Part shown: positions 10,111 through 12,564 of the stretch, piece after piece
How the letters are laid out: each line of letters starts with the position of its first letter
How positions within the stretch are numbered: position 1 is the first letter of the stretch
Assembly (NCBI GenBank): GCA_030672375.1
Contig: DAOVGP010000021.1
Coordinates: forward strand, 1 to 12,564
Length of the DNA stretch: 12,564 bases
Direction: 5' to 3'
DNA from: Candidatus Aenigmatarchaeota archaeon
GTDB taxonomy: Archaea; Aenigmatarchaeota; Aenigmatarchaeia; CG10238-14
Notes under the pieces: generated by a model
Told to the model about the DNA's origin: nothing
The model's database searches: none
What the model saw: only the letters and a program-made list of their open reading frames with translations
Program-made: the position numbers and the translations under genes

Positions 10111-12564
10111 TCACATAAACTCTTTCCTCGAGATAAAGTACCATTTCGTAGCTTCGATTAAAAACAATTCAATCAATCCTAATCCAAAGAGAATCAACCA
10201 ATCATGAAATCCCAAGGGCACAGTCTTTAATAGACTTTGAAGTATTGGTGTGTAAATAGCCAGAATAAGCATTATCACTCCTATTCCCCAGGCTGCTACT
10301 AATATTTTATTTGAGAAAAGATCTATTCGCCATAAATTTCGTCTTAGACTTTTACATGAGAAAACATAAAATAAAGAGTCGATAGATAGGGCTACAAAAA
10401 TCATAGTTCTAATGTAATCGATGTGATGATTATTATTCCAAAGCCAGAAAAATAAACCTAAAAGAATGAAATCAGTGAACAATCCGATGATAAAAATTAA
10501 AACTTTCATCTCTTTAGTCAACAAAGGAATTTCATGACCTTGAGGCTTCTGATCCATCAAACCTTTTTCTTTTGGCTCAAAAGCTAAAGCTATATCCGGA
10601 AGGCCATCCTCAATTAGATTTACCCACAAAATCTGAGCAGCTGTAACTGGTAATGGCCAACCGAAAAGGAGACTTACTCCAATTAAAATTACCTCAGTGA
10701 AACTACTGGAGAGCAAATAAGTAATCACCTTTTGAATATTATCGATGATTGCCCGACCTTCTTCAACCGCTTCGACGATCACTGAAAAATTATCTGTCAA
10801 AAGAATTAAATCAGAAACTTCTTTAGCAACATCAGTTCCAGATCCAAGAGCGACTCCTATGTCAGCTTGTTTTAAAGCCGGGGCATCGTTGATTCCGTCT
10901 CCAGTCATTGCAACTACCTCACCTTTTTTCTGCCATGCTTTAACGATCCGTAATTTCTGACGAGGTTCAACTCTTGCATAGATTTGAATATCTTTTAATC
11001 TACTTTCAAATTCTTCATCGCTCAATCTTTCCAATTCTTTTCCTTCGATGATGTTTTTTTCGCTAATTGATAATCCCAATTCTTTTGCAATCGCTTTTGC
11101 TGTAAGTTTATGATCGCCAGTAATGATGATCGGCCTTATCCCAGCCTGTCGACAAATCTTAATCGATTCTTTAACTTCTGGCCTTAATGGGTCGTGGAGA
11201 GCGATAAAACCAACAAAAACCATTTCCTCCAAATTTTCTTTGATCGATTCACTCGCTTTTATCTTTTCAATTTTTTTTGTCCTTTTGTAGGCCGTTCCTA
11301 AAACTCTTAATCCACTACTAGTAAGATGCTCGAATTTTTTATTGAGTTCATTCAAGCCTTTCCTCGATATTTTTTTCTGTCTTCCATTAAGTTCCATGTA
11401 CTTTGACATACGAAGAATTATCTCAGGGGCTCCCAGGACATAAACGATGTTACCACTCTTAGGAAATTCATGCAGAGTCGCTGAATATTTATAAACTGGA
11501 TTGAATGGAAGTTCTTCGATTTTTGGTTGCTCTTTCTCTAATTCTTTTTTCGAAAGTCCGGCCTGAATTCCAGCAAGTAGTAGGGCTTTATCTGTAGGTC
11601 GACCTCTAACAATCCAATCTTTTAAAGGGTCATCAGGGTTTTCGATAAAAGCATTACTACACAAAGTAGCGATCTTTAAGGCTAAAACATGAGATTCTTT
11701 TCCGTCCCTATCGATCTTTTCTGAGAATTTTTTTCCATCACTCAATAATTCTTTACTTCCTGTGTAGATTCCGGCAACCTGCATTTTTCCCTCGGTCAAA
11801 GTCGCGGTTTTATCTGTACAAATCACAGAAGTTGAACCTAGTGTTTCAGTTGAGATTAATTTTCTCACGAGTCCTTTTTTCTTCAGAATCCTTTGCATTC
11901 CTAGAGCTAAAATTACAGTCATCGATATAGGCAATCCTTCAGGAATAGCAGCTACAGCTACAGCTACTGTGATGGTAAACATCTCTACAAATTCTCTACC
12001 AGTTAACATTCCTTCAATAAAGATTGTAATACATATCAACGAAATGATGGCTCCGATGATTTTACTGAAATCAGCTAATTTCTTTTGATAAGGAGTTAAC
12101 TCTTCTTTTGTCTCTCTCACCAATTCAGCGACTTTTCCTATTTCTGTTCTTAGACCAGTCCCAGTAACAACTGCCTTTCCCCAACCATCTTCTACGACAG
12201 TACCCATGAAAACCATGTTATCTCTATCCGCTAAAGGAGTATCTTCAGGTAAAACACGAGGATTTTTTTCGGCAGGTAACCATTCACCCGTTAGAGCTAT
12301 TTCATTAATTTTTAAAACCTTGGCTTCGATTAACCTTCCATCAGCTGGGACTTTATTTCCAGGTCTTAAGAGTATTATGTCTCCAGGAACTAGTTCTTCC
12401 TGAATAATTTCTTTTTCATTCCCGTTTCTGAAGACATCCGCCTTTACCTTCAGTATCTTTCTCAATTTCCTTAGAGCCTGAGAAGCTTTATTTTCTTGAA
12501 AATAACCAACGATTGTGTTTAGAGCAACTGCGCCAAAAATAATGATTGCATCTGTGTATTCTTT
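10111..12564 (-). CDS. P-type cation-transporting ATPase, P2 (Ca2+/Na+-like), 5' end beyond the window
   Basis: ATP-driven cation pump in the cell membrane. The frame runs to the right edge; numbering from the first visible codon, 817 residues are present and about 75-80 (N-terminus and helix 1) are missing. The TTG at 12465 is inside the gene. Helix 2 is at 3-22; the A domain has TGEW (92-95) for TGES; helix 4 has PEGLP (208-212); the phosphorylation site is DKTAT (251-255) for DKTGT; the nucleotide domain has LGAPE (377-381) for KGAPE; TGD is at 482-484 and TGDGINDAP at 554-562. Helices 5-10 follow from about 616, with a P2-type C-terminal four-helix region. Membrane ligands E211, E624, N649 and D653 match the SERCA set (E309, E771, N796, D800), but T799 is Glu (E652) and N768 is not kept. 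Probably first gene of the minus-strand series. Confidence 0.95.
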   Translation of the reverse strand, partial: KEYTDAIIIFGAVALNTIVGYFQENKASQALRKLRKILKVKADVFRNGNEKEIIQEELVPGDIILLRPGNKVPADGRLIEAKVLKINEIALTGEWLPAEKNPRVLPEDTPLADRDNMVFMGTVVEDGWGKAVVTGTGLRTEIGKVAELVRETKEELTPYQKKLADFSKIIGAIISLICITIFIEGMLTGREFVEMFTITVAVAVAAIPEGLPISMTVILALGMQRILKKKGLVRKLISTETLGSTSVICTDKTATLTEGKMQVAGIYTGSKELLSDGKKFSEKIDRDGKESHVLALKIATLCSNAFIENPDDPLKDWIVRGRPTDKALLLAGIQAGLSKKELEKEQPKIEELPFNPVYKYSATLHEFPKSGNIVYVLGAPEIILRMSKYMELNGRQKKISRKGLNELNKKFEHLTSSGLRVLGTAYKRTKKIEKIKASESIKENLEEMVFVGFIALHDPLRPEVKESIKICRQAGIRPIIITGDHKLTAKAIAKELGLSISEKNIIEGKELERLSDEEFESRLKDIQIYARVEPRQKLRIVKAWQKKGEVVAMTGDGINDAPALKQADIGVALGSGTDVAKEVSDLILLTDNFSVIVEAVEEGRAIIDNIQKVITYLLSSSFTEVILIGVSLLFGWPLPVTAAQILWVNLIEDGLPDIALAFEPKEKGLMDQKPQGHEIPLLTKEMKVLIFIIGLFTDFILLGLFFWLWNNNHHIDYIRTMIFVALSIDSLFYVFSCKSLRRNLWRIDLFSNKILVAAWGIGVIMLILAIYTPILQSLLKTVPLGFHDWLILFGLGLIELFLIEATKWYFISRKEFM

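Noticed and set aside
12463..12465. TTG at 12465 as the start of the P-type ATPase
   Set aside because: The frame continues to 12564 with a well-formed helix 2, so the gene begins outside the window.

Overview
The window comes from an archaeon, most likely a small-genome DPANN-type lineage; I do not commit to a phylum. The evidence is an archaeal 16S rRNA that stands alone without 23S or 5S, a tRNA-His with a bulge-helix-bulge (BHB) intron, TATA boxes about 25-30 bases before start codons with little or no leader, and low GC outside the rRNA. The 16S differs from usual archaeal sequences at several strongly conserved positions.

Left part (1-2017): the C-terminal three quarters of histidyl-tRNA synthetase, a convergent unknown gene one base away, and tRNA-His(GTG) with a 14-nt intron. 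Synthetase and tRNA lie within 1 kb of each other.

Accessory part (2002-3612): a 43-bp exact copy of the tRNA-His 3' end and its downstream flank recurs at 2881, so 2002-2923 looks like a very small tRNA-integrated element or its remnant. It carries a 46-residue Cys/His mini-protein, a cold-shock protein with an acidic tail read from an exceptionally strong Shine-Dalgarno site and a TTG start, and a broken glycine-rich membrane peptide. Beyond it lie a broken membrane-protein gene and an intact CxxC-x17-CxxC mini-protein. Five copies of a 23-35-nt repeat family separate these small-gene modules.

Middle part (3631-6404): a PhnN-type ribose 1,5-bisphosphate phosphokinase, an unknown leaderless gene, then the 16S gene. 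Sequences on either side of the 16S form a near-ideal processing stalk: 11 bp, a canonical 3-4-3 BHB, and 14 bp.

Right part (6453-12564): four minus-strand genes in series, transcribed as P-type cation ATPase (cut by the window edge), CaCA-type cation exchanger, Sua5 (tRNA t6A synthesis) and IMP dehydrogenase. The two transporters probably serve cation homeostasis. IMP dehydrogenase has its own TATA box, and PhnN and IMP dehydrogenase both feed nucleotide metabolism. The ATPase and the exchanger each carry substitutions at residues that are normally conserved.
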